DNA from: a virus
DNA length: 64,000 bases
IMG/VR virus record: IMGVR_UViG_3300020178_000897
Location: 103,519-167,518 of that record
Strand: one strand, 5' to 3'
In this document: one piece after another, positions 1 to 9,155 of the stretch
How the letters are laid out: each line of letters opens with the position of its first letter
Position numbering within the stretch: position 1 is the stretch's first letter
The notes under the pieces: generated by a model
Seen by the model: only the letters and a program-made list of their open reading frames with translations
The model's database searches: none
What the model was told of the DNA's origin: nothing
Position numbers and translations under genes: made by a program

Positions 1-1
1 T

Positions 2-3000
2 CATTTAGATCAAACATTTACAGTAGCCGGAACAGAATTAGGTGGAACAACTCCAGCTAACGATGCTACTATAACTGTTGCTACTGTAAGTGGAACTGAT
101 GGATCTATTACAGGCGTAACTATTGCAGGCAGTGCTCCTGCACTACCAACATCATTTAGCGGTGTTGCAGGTACTAATCAAGCACATGCTGGTGCAGGCG
201 GCACATTAAATATTACTAGAACAGCAGGAACATATACGATTGCAATTAATGCATCGGGATCAGCTTATCAAATTGGTAACAAAATTACTATTGAAGGAAC
301 AGCACTTGGAGGTATTTCACCTACAAATGATGCTACTGTATTAGTAACAAACGTTGACGGCAGTGGCGGATTAAACACTGTTACTATTGAAGGAACAGGC
401 GCTGGTGGCGGCAGTTTAAATTTAGTTAACGGTGTTACACTTACTGACTTTAGTACTCAAACAATTACTTCAGGATCTGCAGTCGACTTTGAAGCACTTG
501 CAACTATTGAAATTACATGGCCGTATGCACACGGTATTGTTCCAGGTGATACATTTATTGTTGACGTTGCATCTGATGATGGAGGAACTAATAATCACTC
601 GTTAGCATCAGGTTCGTTTATTGCAATTAATATTCCGACCACTAAGAAACTTAGATACAATGCTAGAGCCCCAGGAAATATTTTAGAAGCCACAGCCGGC
701 GATAGTACTGTTGATAAGATTCAAGGTAACATTTATATGCGTCCAGACAGTTTCTTTATTCACAGACCATATGACGGCGGCGTGCAGTTAGGCACAGGTG
801 GTCCACAACACGGTGCGCAAGCAATTCGTCAGAGTAAAAAATATATTAGATATCAGTCAGGTAAAGGTATTATGTACACAACTGGTGCATTGTTTGCTCC
901 AAGTTATGATGTACGTACTGTAACATCAACAGGCACAGAACTAGGAAATACTATTACTATCGTTACTGACGACAATGATCACGGCGCACAAGTTGGTGGT
1001 AAAATTAGACTTATTGGAGTTGAAACAGCTGGGTATAACGGCGAATATATAGTGACACAAATTGTAGATGAGCGCACACTACGCTGTCAGAATTTAAGAA
1101 GACTAGGAAGTACAACAGCCACACTTGGATTTGCCGCACAGATGAGTGTAGTTAGTTGGCATGGTGCAACAGTACGATCCGGCATCTTTGACGATCAAAA
1201 CGGAATTTACTGGGAATTTGACGGTAAAAATGTAAGTGTAGCCCAAAGAACAAGTACAAAACAATTAGCTGGAACAGTAAGTGCTACACCGGATAATAAC
1301 GTTCTTTACGGTACTAATACAAGATTTAGAGATCAGTTAAAAGCTGGTGATAGAATTGTATTAAAAGGTATGACACACGTTGTTGCTAACGTTGACTCAA
1401 ACTCACAAATTACTGTAACACCAGACTATAGAGGTGTTAGCTCAATAGGTGCAGCCAAAATTAACTTAATTACAGATAAAAAAGTTCTACAAGAAGAATG
1501 GAACTTAGACAGACTAGACGGCACAGGGCCAAGTGGATACAATATGGATGTTAGATACATGCAGATGATTGGTATTCAATACAGTTGGTATGGTGCTGGT
1601 TTTATTGACTGGATGCTACGTGGTGCTGATGGTAACTTTGTATTCTGTCACAGAATGCGTAACTCAAACGTAAACACAGAAGCATTTATGCGTTCAGGTA
1701 ACTTGCCTGTGCGTTATGAAGTTACTAACGAAGGTGCAACTACTGCACTAGCGGAAAGCATGGATACTACTCAAGATTATATTCCGTTAGTAGAATCGAA
1801 GTTCTTCCCAAACAACGGTACAGTGTATATTGATAACGAAATTATTACATATTCATCAATTGATCATACTGCTAAACGACTTCTAAACTGTACACGTGGG
1901 ACATTCTTAAGTAATTTCCAAGCTGGAGCCAATAGACAATATCAAGCTGGTCCAGCAAGTAATCATGAGATTAGAACAGGAGTTGTATTAATTAGTAATA
2001 CAATTACTCCGCTTATTAGTCACTGGGGTTCTGCGTTTATTACAGATGGCGGATTCGACGAAGATCGTGGTTATATCTTCTCATACACAGAAACAGGACT
2101 GGCAGTGACAACAACAAGACAAACAGCGTTCTTGCTACGTCTAGCACCTAGTGTTTCAAATGCTATTGTTGGAGATTTAGGAGATAGAGAACTACTAAAC
2201 AGAGCGCAGTTACTTATGCAAGGTCTAGAAATTACCTCAGACGGACTTGATCCAACCAACTCTAACGCACCAATTTACGGTGGTATTGTTATTGAAGGTA
2301 TTCTTAATCCACAAAACTACCCACTCAATCCAAACGATATTGGTTGGACAGGATTGTCAGGACTAGCACAAGGTGGACAGCCAAGTTTTGCTCAGGTTGC
2401 TTCGGGCGGTAGTGTTAACTGGAACAGTGGTGATACTGCTACATATACTACAGCGGCAGTTATGCCAAAAGTTACAACGTCAGCGCAGTTAATGCCATGG
2501 TGGGCTTTTAGAACAAATAGAAACTATGCATACTTTGACCAAGTATCTTGGGAACAAGCTAACTTATCTACAGGTGATCTTGTAAATGCAGATGGCGGCG
2601 GCAACGAATACTTCCCAGCAGGAACTACAATTCAACAAATTGTAGACCAGACTATTTACGGAAGATATTTAGTTTACTTTACACGTAACTCAAATAATAA
2701 CAGTGGCAACGGTGCTATACAAACATTTGAAAAAGGTGGCGATCTAGATAACGCTTCTTATGCATTCTTTACTAAAGCTGTTTGGGACGCATCAGGTGCA
2801 AGAGCAGGCACAGCATTAGGCGACGCGGCAGGAGATCCAACTAACCAACCTGATATTACTATGCCTTCAGGTACAGCGGTTAACAGTATTCAAGGTCCGT
2901 TAACTTTTGGTGTTACAGGATCAGGAGGTATTGAATACTTTAAAGTTAACTTTAATAACTCGTTTAATGGTACAGTTAGTCCAGGAGATTTGTTTAACTT

Positions 3001-3238
3001 TACATTCCAACAGCCTCCGTATGCACAACCAGGAGAAACAGTATTCTCGTTCATTGCGCAACCTGGAGAAAGAGCTACATTAGATTTAGGACAGTTGAAA
3101 GAACTTACAAATACTACATTAGGTGGTAGAGGTACGTTCCCGAACGGACCAGACGTATTGGCACTAAACGTTTATAAAACGTCAGGTGAACCTGTAAATG
3201 CTAATATTATTATTAAATGGGGTGAAGCACAGGCTTAA
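2..3238 (+). CDS. Large virion structural protein, 5'-partial
   Basis: The reading frame is open from the left edge of the window, so this is the C-terminal 1078 residues of a longer protein; the ATG at 737 is internal. The first ~240 residues are Gly/Thr/Ser-rich beta-type sequence with an imperfect duplication (LGGTTPANDAT near nt 62 and LGGISPTNDAT near nt 325, about 265 nt apart). From residue ~246 follows a segment (MRPDSFFIHRP, QHGAQAIRQSKKYIRYQSGK) that I recall from very large virion structural proteins of marine T4-like phages. Probably a tail or baseplate-associated surface protein; exact role unknown. It ends 4 nt inside the convergent cupin gene and is followed by a hairpin terminator. 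Confidence 0.75.
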   Translation, partial: HLDQTFTVAGTELGGTTPANDATITVATVSGTDGSITGVTIAGSAPALPTSFSGVAGTNQAHAGAGGTLNITRTAGTYTIAINASGSAYQIGNKITIEGTALGGISPTNDATVLVTNVDGSGGLNTVTIEGTGAGGGSLNLVNGVTLTDFSTQTITSGSAVDFEALATIEITWPYAHGIVPGDTFIVDVASDDGGTNNHSLASGSFIAINIPTTKKLRYNARAPGNILEATAGDSTVDKIQGNIYMRPDSFFIHRPYDGGVQLGTGGPQHGAQAIRQSKKYIRYQSGKGIMYTTGALFAPSYDVRTVTSTGTELGNTITIVTDDNDHGAQVGGKIRLIGVETAGYNGEYIVTQIVDERTLRCQNLRRLGSTTATLGFAAQMSVVSWHGATVRSGIFDDQNGIYWEFDGKNVSVAQRTSTKQLAGTVSATPDNNVLYGTNTRFRDQLKAGDRIVLKGMTHVVANVDSNSQITVTPDYRGVSSIGAAKINLITDKKVLQEEWNLDRLDGTGPSGYNMDVRYMQMIGIQYSWYGAGFIDWMLRGADGNFVFCHRMRNSNVNTEAFMRSGNLPVRYEVTNEGATTALAESMDTTQDYIPLVESKFFPNNGTVYIDNEIITYSSIDHTAKRLLNCTRGTFLSNFQAGANRQYQAGPASNHEIRTGVVLISNTITPLISHWGSAFITDGGFDEDRGYIFSYTETGLAVTTTRQTAFLLRLAPSVSNAIVGDLGDRELLNRAQLLMQGLEITSDGLDPTNSNAPIYGGIVIEGILNPQNYPLNPNDIGWTGLSGLAQGGQPSFAQVASGGSVNWNSGDTATYTTAAVMPKVTTSAQLMPWWAFRTNRNYAYFDQVSWEQANLSTGDLVNADGGGNEYFPAGTTIQQIVDQTIYGRYLVYFTRNSNNNSGNGAIQTFEKGGDLDNASYAFFTKAVWDASGARAGTALGDAAGDPTNQPDITMPSGTAVNSIQGPLTFGVTGSGGIEYFKVNFNNSFNGTVSPGDLFNFTFQQPPYAQPGETVFSFIAQPGERATLDLGQLKELTNTTLGGRGTFPNGPDVLALNVYKTSGEPVNANIIIKWGEAQA

Positions 3239-3654
3239 CAGCCCGTACTTTCATCGGAAAGAATCTCAGGTATTGCCTGAGATTTTTTTTGACTATCTCC
3301 TGGCATAATTCTATAATTATCTTCTACACTGTCAGGAGTACTTACCTCTGTAATACTACTACCTGCTTCCATACATACTACTTGATGAGGTTGAAGAGGA
3401 GGATTATGCCAAGTCATTCCTTCAGTAAGTTCTTGCGATTTAAATTCAGCAGTTTCAGTATCGATCCATTTTAACAAAAATCTTCCGTTGTTTACAAACC
3501 ATGTTTCGTCTTTTTCTTTATGAAAATGCATACTAAATTTTGCCCCAACGCGATCAAACACCATAATCTTACCACAGTACTTGTCATTAGTTGCCCAGAT
3601 TAGTTCATATCCCCAACCTTTATCTACTTTGCCTTCAAGTCTAGTTGGCTCCAT
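3235..3654 (-). CDS. Cupin-fold sugar isomerase-like protein
   Basis: 139 residues with a single cupin barrel of the type found as the C-terminal domain of type II phosphomannose isomerase/mannose-1-P guanylyltransferase: KGWGYELIW start, metal-ligand region FSMHFHKEKDETWFV and a second cupin motif HNPPLQPHQVVCMEAG. Last gene of the leftward cassette; it overlaps the HldD gene by 14 nt, so it is probably translationally coupled. Likely acts on a (nucleotide-)sugar in the same pathway as HldE/HldD; substrate unknown. The 3' end carries the terminator of the opposite gene. Confidence 0.7.
   Translation of the reverse strand: MEPTRLEGKVDKGWGYELIWATNDKYCGKIMVFDRVGAKFSMHFHKEKDETWFVNNGRFLLKWIDTETAEFKSQELTEGMTWHNPPLQPHQVVCMEAGSSITEVSTPDSVEDNYRIMPGDSQKKSQAIPEILSDESTGC
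3262..3290 (+). terminator. Rho-independent terminator of the structural gene
   Basis: AATCTCAGG (3262-3270), loop TATTG, CCTGAGATT (3276-3284), then an unbroken T run to 3290: a perfect 9-bp stem plus U tract on the plus strand. It lies inside the last ~30 codons of the convergent cupin gene, so that coding sequence doubles as a terminator. Confidence 0.9.
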
Positions 3655-4477
3655 TTAAATATTCCTCCACAGTAATCCAATGTCTAATTGGAATTGTATT
3701 ATGTAATCTTGCATTATCTGCACATGTATATTCTTGATATTGTCCTTTAAGTTTATCAGGCATATCAATATATTCAATAGTTGCATTATGTTTTTCAGCA
3801 ACTAATTGAGCAACTTTTTCTACACTAATTGCGTTACCAGTTCCAACATTATAGATACCGCTAACATCTTGTTCCATCATTTGTTCGTGTATACGCACTA
3901 TATCATATACACAGACACAATCACGTTTATACTGATCACTGTTTTTAAAAAGTTTAATAACACCGTCTTGTTCTGCTTGACGCTGAAACTTGCTTACAAG
4001 ACTCATTTGATCACCTTTATGACCTTCTCCAGGACCGTATACGTTAAAATAACGGAAGCTCTGTACATTCATTTGAAATGAGTCTGGTTGATAAATTCCA
4101 TGATCAACTAGAAATTTATCAACTAAGTATTTGCTCCAAGCATAAGGTGTTTGCGGATATTTTGGCGCATCTTCATTAAAATCGGTATATGGACCATACA
4201 CACTTGCACTACTTGCTAGTTGAATATTTGTGCCGTAATTATCACAAACTTGCAATAGCCTTAGCGTAAACTCGTAATTATGAGCCCAAACTTTTTCAAT
4301 ATCTCTTTCTGTCGTATCTGAAATTGCACCAGTATGAATTACCCAATCATATTGATCTACTGCCGGAACAACGTTTTCAACATATTCAAAACCTTCAACC
4401 TCGTGCCCTTTATGCAACATATAATTTGCAATGTGACTTCCAATAAAGCCTTTATGTCCTGTTACTAAAATTTTCAT
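3641..4477 (-). CDS. hldD: ADP-L-glycero-D-manno-heptose 6-epimerase (HldD-like)
   Basis: 278-residue short-chain dehydrogenase/epimerase (bacterial HldD about 310). The Rossmann motif GHKGFIG is at residues 7-13, and YAWSK supplies the YxxxK catalytic pair. Segments diagnostic of HldD are present: FRYFNVYGPGEGHKG, KLFKNSDQYKRD, VSGIYNVGTGNA and PDKLKGQYQEYTCAD. The family converts ADP-D-glycero-D-manno-heptose to the L-glycero epimer used for LPS inner core. It overlaps the upstream HldE gene by 26 nt, which fits the same pathway. GmhA and GmhB are not in the window, so host enzymes would have to supply the early steps. Confidence 0.9.
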   Translation of the reverse strand: MKILVTGHKGFIGSHIANYMLHKGHEVEGFEYVENVVPAVDQYDWVIHTGAISDTTERDIEKVWAHNYEFTLRLLQVCDNYGTNIQLASSASVYGPYTDFNEDAPKYPQTPYAWSKYLVDKFLVDHGIYQPDSFQMNVQSFRYFNVYGPGEGHKGDQMSLVSKFQRQAEQDGVIKLFKNSDQYKRDCVCVYDIVRIHEQMMEQDVSGIYNVGTGNAISVEKVAQLVAEKHNATIEYIDMPDKLKGQYQEYTCADNARLHNTIPIRHWITVEEYLNGAN

Positions 4478-5723
4478 GTATTCTCTCTACTATATTTGTG
4501 GTTGACTTTCCTTTAACTGTAGGAAAAATTTCTACATTATAATCTTGATGACCAACTACAGTCTCTATTATATAGTCTCCGCCCTTAATAATCAAGTCTG
4601 GATTGACTATTTTGAGCAAATTTTCTGGGGTATCTTCTGTAAATACCTTTACTTCATCTACCCAAGGAAGCACTTCAAGTTGTTCAATACGTGTAGCAAT
4701 ATCGTTAATTGGTCTATTAGAACCTTTTAATCTTTGAACACTAGCATCACTATTAACACCAACTACTAATTTATCACCTCTACTTTTTGCATATTTTAAC
4801 AATTCTAAGTGTCCGGCGTGTAGTACATCAAACACTCCATTTGTAAATATTACTTTTCTTTTAATATCACGCATTGTTACAACATGCACTCCACGATGTT
4901 CAACAGATCTTGCACTTGCATAGCATGCAAGTTCGCATGCTTTAAAAATATCCATACCTTCGTTAATTCCATATGCAATTACTGCCAATGCAGTATCACC
5001 AGCACCAGTAACATCAGCAACTTCTTTAACAGGTTCTTTAAAATGCCTGTAGGTTAAATCGTTACATAGTACATGCATTCCGTTTGCACCGTCTGTGACT
5101 ACGAGATATTTCCAGTTATGATTTTTAAGATGTACAATAGCTAATTCTTTTTTAAATTCACCAAACCATTCAGTATATTCTTTCATATTAGGTTTTACTA
5201 AAAATGCACCATCATAAAAATCAGGTGATTGTTTAGGATCAACAATTACTTTACATCCTTTAGATACTAAGGTTTGTACAGTATTTTTTCTAATTACACC
5301 TTTATCATAATCGCTTATTACAACAACATCGTCTTTATTAATTTCTTTTAATAATTTTTCAAATGCAGTATTATTAGAATATTTTTCTTCTCTGTCCCAT
5401 CGTACTATCTGTTGTCCATTTTGTCCTACTACTCTATTTTTACTAGTGGTTACATTTGCATCCATTACTACATTAAAATCAATATTTGTATTTTTATCAA
5501 AACATTCGACGAGCTGATATCCTTCTTTATCTGTAGATATGGCACCGTATAAACTAATTTCACCAACTAAACTAGAAATATTTAATGCAACATTGCCAGC
5601 GCCTCCTGGTTTTAATTCTTGATGTGTTTCGAGCAATACTGGTACAGGTGCTTCCGGACTAATCCTAGATGCTTCTCCGATAATCCATCGATCTAACATT
5701 ACATCGCCATAAACTTTGATCAT
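4452..5723 (-). CDS. hldE: Bifunctional heptose-7-P kinase / heptose-1-P adenylyltransferase (HldE)
   Basis: 423 residues versus about 477 in bacteria, with both HldE domains. The N-terminal PfkB-type kinase has YGDVMLDRW, SRISPEAPVPVL, PGGAGNVALNI and the anion-hole motif DVTGAGD at 237-243. The C-terminal cytidylyltransferase-fold domain starts near 290 with GVFDVLHAGH (296-305) and ends with the family motif STTNIVERI. The product is ADP-D-glycero-D-manno-heptose, the substrate of the adjacent HldD. The shortened linker between domains accounts for most of the length difference. Abuts the halogenase stop (nt 5723), so the cassette is a single operon. Confidence 0.92.
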   Translation of the reverse strand: MIKVYGDVMLDRWIIGEASRISPEAPVPVLLETHQELKPGGAGNVALNISSLVGEISLYGAISTDKEGYQLVECFDKNTNIDFNVVMDANVTTSKNRVVGQNGQQIVRWDREEKYSNNTAFEKLLKEINKDDVVVISDYDKGVIRKNTVQTLVSKGCKVIVDPKQSPDFYDGAFLVKPNMKEYTEWFGEFKKELAIVHLKNHNWKYLVVTDGANGMHVLCNDLTYRHFKEPVKEVADVTGAGDTALAVIAYGINEGMDIFKACELACYASARSVEHRGVHVVTMRDIKRKVIFTNGVFDVLHAGHLELLKYAKSRGDKLVVGVNSDASVQRLKGSNRPINDIATRIEQLEVLPWVDEVKVFTEDTPENLLKIVNPDLIIKGGDYIIETVVGHQDYNVEIFPTVKGKSTTNIVERIHENFSNRT

Positions 5724-7198
5724 TACATTCCTCTTATATATTTTGTGTTATCGGGTAAATTTTCTGACTTCATATGATGTTGTTGAACATGGTATAGATA
5801 TGCACTATCACTTAACACTACATCATTATTATAGTTCAATTCTTTACGTGCAACTATATCTGTTAATGCGCCAGTACCAGTTAAAACAAAACTCCATAGT
5901 GGCCATCCGGCACTTCCTTCTTGTCTTGGAAATAGTGTAGCATTAGGAACTCTGTGTTTGCATATTTCGTGAATGGAGTTTACAAAATCAGTTTTTGTTG
6001 CACCGCTATCAATATGTTTCCAAAATTCTGTATCATTTCTGCCGCAGGTATAATGTGCTACAAGAAAATCTTTCATTGTATCGTACAAGTGTCCATTAAC
6101 TTTATTGTAGTTTTCTACTTGTGCATCATTACATGTTTCTTGGACATGTGATCCTAAACAACCAAATATAAAATGTTTTAATTGGAAAATAGTTGTATGA
6201 ATACTAGTTGCTTCTAACGGTTCAGCAAACGCCGCACACAAGCCAATTGACAATACGTTTTTAATCCACAACTTTTCTTGACGGCCACTATCAAACTTTA
6301 ATAATCTAATTGGATCAACTTTGCGTCCAATTGTTTGCTCTAGTTCAGCATGTGCTTGATCAGGGGTAACAAAGTCATCACAAAATACATATCCGCATCC
6401 TCTCCGATTCTTTGTCGGAATCTGCCAACACCATCCATTGTTCTGCGCCCATGCATTAGTAACAGGTTCAATAATTTCATCATCTTCATACGGTAATAAA
6501 AATGGTAAGGCACTATTTACAGGCAAGTTTTCTTTATAACTTTTCCATTTTCCACCTACTGCTTTCATTAGCACTTGATTAAATCCACTAGCATCAATAA
6601 ACATATCTCCAATTACAGATTGACCATTAGATAAATTTAGTTTTTCAATGTATCCTGACTCACTGTTAAGTATAACATCATTTACTTCACTGTCAATATG
6701 TTCAGCATTACTAATCTTTTTAAAGTATTGTCCTACTTTGTGAGCATCAAAATGATAAGCGTGATTTCCTGCTGGCTCTACAAAACTGTTTTTATTATGA
6801 TGTATTTTATAACCTAATTCTGTTGAAATATGTAATAAGTTATTATCTCGGTAACCTAGTGCATGCTGAAAAATAAGATCAGACCGATCATTTGATGTTG
6901 GGCTACCGTCAATTGGACCTATGTAAAACTTACTAGGATCTTTGTTCCACCCAATATGTTTAATACCTAGTTTAATAGTAGCATCACATTCTTTAATAAA
7001 ATCTTGTTCATTACATCCAAGATCCCACATCTCATTTTGTACAATGTTAGTTAGTGATCCAGTTGATCCTTCACCAGCACCGATAATACCTATCTTAGAG
7101 CTTTCAATTACAGTAACTTTATGTTCAGAACGTATTTTTGAAATCATTAGCGCGGCTAGCCAGCCGGCAGTGCCTCCACCGACAATAACTATTTTCAT
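5723..7198 (-). CDS. Flavin-dependent (tryptophan-type) halogenase B
   Basis: 491 residues. FAD-binding GGGTAGWLAA at 7-16; Lys76 in TIKLGIK aligns with the catalytic lysine of PrnA-type halogenases; GWCWQIP at 255-261 matches the family signature GWxWxIP. The usual EPLEST segment is EPLEAT here (326-331), with Ala replacing the conserved Ser beside the catalytic Glu. The family uses FADH2, O2 and halide to halogenate electron-rich aromatics (indole, pyrrole, phenol); substrate here unknown. No flavin reductase is adjacent; a nitroreductase-family flavoprotein lies far away at 60.9 kb. Overlaps the second halogenase by 4 nt. Confidence 0.88.
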   Translation of the reverse strand: MKIVIVGGGTAGWLAALMISKIRSEHKVTVIESSKIGIIGAGEGSTGSLTNIVQNEMWDLGCNEQDFIKECDATIKLGIKHIGWNKDPSKFYIGPIDGSPTSNDRSDLIFQHALGYRDNNLLHISTELGYKIHHNKNSFVEPAGNHAYHFDAHKVGQYFKKISNAEHIDSEVNDVILNSESGYIEKLNLSNGQSVIGDMFIDASGFNQVLMKAVGGKWKSYKENLPVNSALPFLLPYEDDEIIEPVTNAWAQNNGWCWQIPTKNRRGCGYVFCDDFVTPDQAHAELEQTIGRKVDPIRLLKFDSGRQEKLWIKNVLSIGLCAAFAEPLEATSIHTTIFQLKHFIFGCLGSHVQETCNDAQVENYNKVNGHLYDTMKDFLVAHYTCGRNDTEFWKHIDSGATKTDFVNSIHEICKHRVPNATLFPRQEGSAGWPLWSFVLTGTGALTDIVARKELNYNNDVVLSDSAYLYHVQQHHMKSENLPDNTKYIRGM

Positions 7199-8706
7199 AC
7201 CAGCGATCCTCTATCGCCCCTAGCCTGGGCTAACTGAAACCAATCTAGTCCTAAGTTAGTTGATTTGATAGCATCTGTATGCTTTAAACTAGTGTGCATT
7301 CTAATCTCTTCTGCTTTTTGAAAATCATGTAACAAAAAATCAATCTCCTGTGGTGGCATATAGTTTAAATCTACGTTTACAGGATAACCCATTTGTATTA
7401 ACCATAAGTGCCAATTAGGCGGATGGAATAATGTTCTTGATTGGACAGGAGTGTAAAATTTACGTTGTGGATCTTTTAACCAATCCTCATACCATAGATG
7501 TTTTTCTGATTTTACATGTGTTTCTTTTACATAATTCCAGAATGGCGTATCCCATTCTGTGTCAGCATAATGACTGTTTACAAAATCAACAGCGTCATTA
7601 TACCAAACTTCCATTTCTCTATTGTAGGTTTCTATATTAGTATCATTATAAGCGTATTGAGGGATCATATCCATTAGTTTCTCAACACCCGTAGTCATAC
7701 TAGCAAGTCCAGTTGATTCTAGCGGTTCGATAAATCCACCACTTAATCCAATCGAAACAACGTTGCCCTCCCAAAAGTTTTTACTGTAGTAAGGTACCCA
7801 ATCAATTAATTTTAAATCTTCTGGTTTGATTCGATTATTCCAATGCTCACAGAAATAGCGTTTTGCCTCTTCTACGTCTGTAATATCCTTGTTAAATACT
7901 AGTCCTGAACCAATACGTGATTGTACTGGAATTTTCCAAATCCATCCATGATCAACAGCAGGACATTTTACATATGGTACACATTCTTTTTCAAAATCAT
8001 CATATGGAATGTGTCCAGCAACAGCGGCATTAGTAAACAATCTACCTTCACCTAGCAGTTCTACCCTGTCTGCTTCTTTAAGTATACTTGCAAATCCTGT
8101 ACAATCAATAAAAAAATCACTATGATGAACAACACCATTTTTAAGTTCTACGCTGGTTACATTATTTCCGTCTTTGTTTACTTTAACAACATCACTTTTA
8201 ATTACAGTTACATTATTTTGACAAATTCTTTGTAATTCAGTTACTAATTTACCTGCATCAATATGATACGCTAAGGTTTCAAATGCTCCCCACATATCTA
8301 ATTTATTCATCATGTTAACTTCGTATGTAGGTACAGATGTAGTTTTGAAATCTAAATTTTGGTGTTGCGCCCAAAGATCATACGCTGTACATCCTTGTTG
8401 GAAATAACTTCTATTCAAGTAAAAAGGATGCCACACATTGTTTTCTGGCTTCCGCCATCCAGGAAATTCAATTCCTGATTTATAAGTTGCATCAATATTA
8501 GCAAACCATTTGGGTAGATTAATTCCGCACTTTCTTAAAAAATGCGGAAAAGTTAAAACGGTTGCTTCACCAACGCCAATAGGATTACCTACTTCTTTGT
8601 CAATTACTGTAACAGGTAAATCCCAAAAGTTATTTTGAATATAAGTAGCCGCAAGCCATGCCGCTGATCCACCACCTACTATAGTAATGTTTTTAATTTT
8701 CTTCAT
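7195..8706 (-). CDS. Flavin-dependent (tryptophan-type) halogenase A
   Basis: 503 residues with a full set of halogenase motifs: GGGSAAWLAA (11-20), Lys76 in ATYKSGIEF, GWIWKIP (254-260) and EPLEST (327-332). Unlike halogenase B it keeps the Ser after the catalytic Glu. The two proteins are clearly paralogous but diverged throughout, so they likely differ in substrate or regiochemistry. Translated between the NUDIX gene (14-nt overlap) and halogenase B (4-nt overlap). Tryptophan-halogenase-like genes are known from some marine cyanophages; the function in phage is not established. Confidence 0.9.
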   Translation of the reverse strand: MKKIKNITIVGGGSAAWLAATYIQNNFWDLPVTVIDKEVGNPIGVGEATVLTFPHFLRKCGINLPKWFANIDATYKSGIEFPGWRKPENNVWHPFYLNRSYFQQGCTAYDLWAQHQNLDFKTTSVPTYEVNMMNKLDMWGAFETLAYHIDAGKLVTELQRICQNNVTVIKSDVVKVNKDGNNVTSVELKNGVVHHSDFFIDCTGFASILKEADRVELLGEGRLFTNAAVAGHIPYDDFEKECVPYVKCPAVDHGWIWKIPVQSRIGSGLVFNKDITDVEEAKRYFCEHWNNRIKPEDLKLIDWVPYYSKNFWEGNVVSIGLSGGFIEPLESTGLASMTTGVEKLMDMIPQYAYNDTNIETYNREMEVWYNDAVDFVNSHYADTEWDTPFWNYVKETHVKSEKHLWYEDWLKDPQRKFYTPVQSRTLFHPPNWHLWLIQMGYPVNVDLNYMPPQEIDFLLHDFQKAEEIRMHTSLKHTDAIKSTNLGLDWFQLAQARGDRGSLV

Positions 8707-9142
8707 TTTCTAAAAATCCTATTAAATCAAAAACTGTTTTTAATTTTGTTTGATTTGATTTATTTTGCAAAGTGCTACGTAATCCCATATGTAAAGGCAT
8801 AGGCCACTTTCCAAAACTAACCCATGCATATCCATCGTGTTCGGCATTAAGTACAGGTAAAAATTCTTCTTTTATAACTACTAGATACGTATGAAAGCTA
8901 AATTTTTCGTCAGTACTAACAAATGTTTCAAGGGGAATAGTTTTGATTATATTAGGTAATCCACCTACTTCTTCGTGAATTTCTCGTTGCAAAGCAGGCC
9001 AAGGGAGTTCATCCTTACCGTTAGTGCCGCCAACAAGTCCCCAAACATTTTTTTGTTTGCTTTGTGTGCGGTGTAATAATAAGAATCGTTTCGTACTTAG
9101 CGAATAAATTAATGCTCCGCTACAAATTATCTCATGGTTCAT
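8693..9142 (-). CDS. NUDIX hydrolase
   Basis: 149 residues. A complete Nudix box GX5EX7REUXEEXG runs from G39 (GTNGKDE) to REIHEEVGG (53-61). The upstream segment KNVWGLVGGTNG is typical of small NTP or NDP-sugar pyrophosphohydrolases. It could hydrolyse a nucleotide sugar (ADP-heptose or GDP-mannose type), given its place ahead of halogenases and heptose genes, or act as a housecleaning MutT-like enzyme; the sequence does not decide. Starts 13 nt after the gp15 stop on the same strand. Confidence 0.85.
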   Translation of the reverse strand: MNHEIICSGALIYSLSTKRFLLLHRTQSKQKNVWGLVGGTNGKDELPWPALQREIHEEVGGLPNIIKTIPLETFVSTDEKFSFHTYLVVIKEEFLPVLNAEHDGYAWVSFGKWPMPLHMGLRSTLQNKSNQTKLKTVFDLIGFLENEEN

Positions 9143-9155
9143 ATAACTAGTTATC

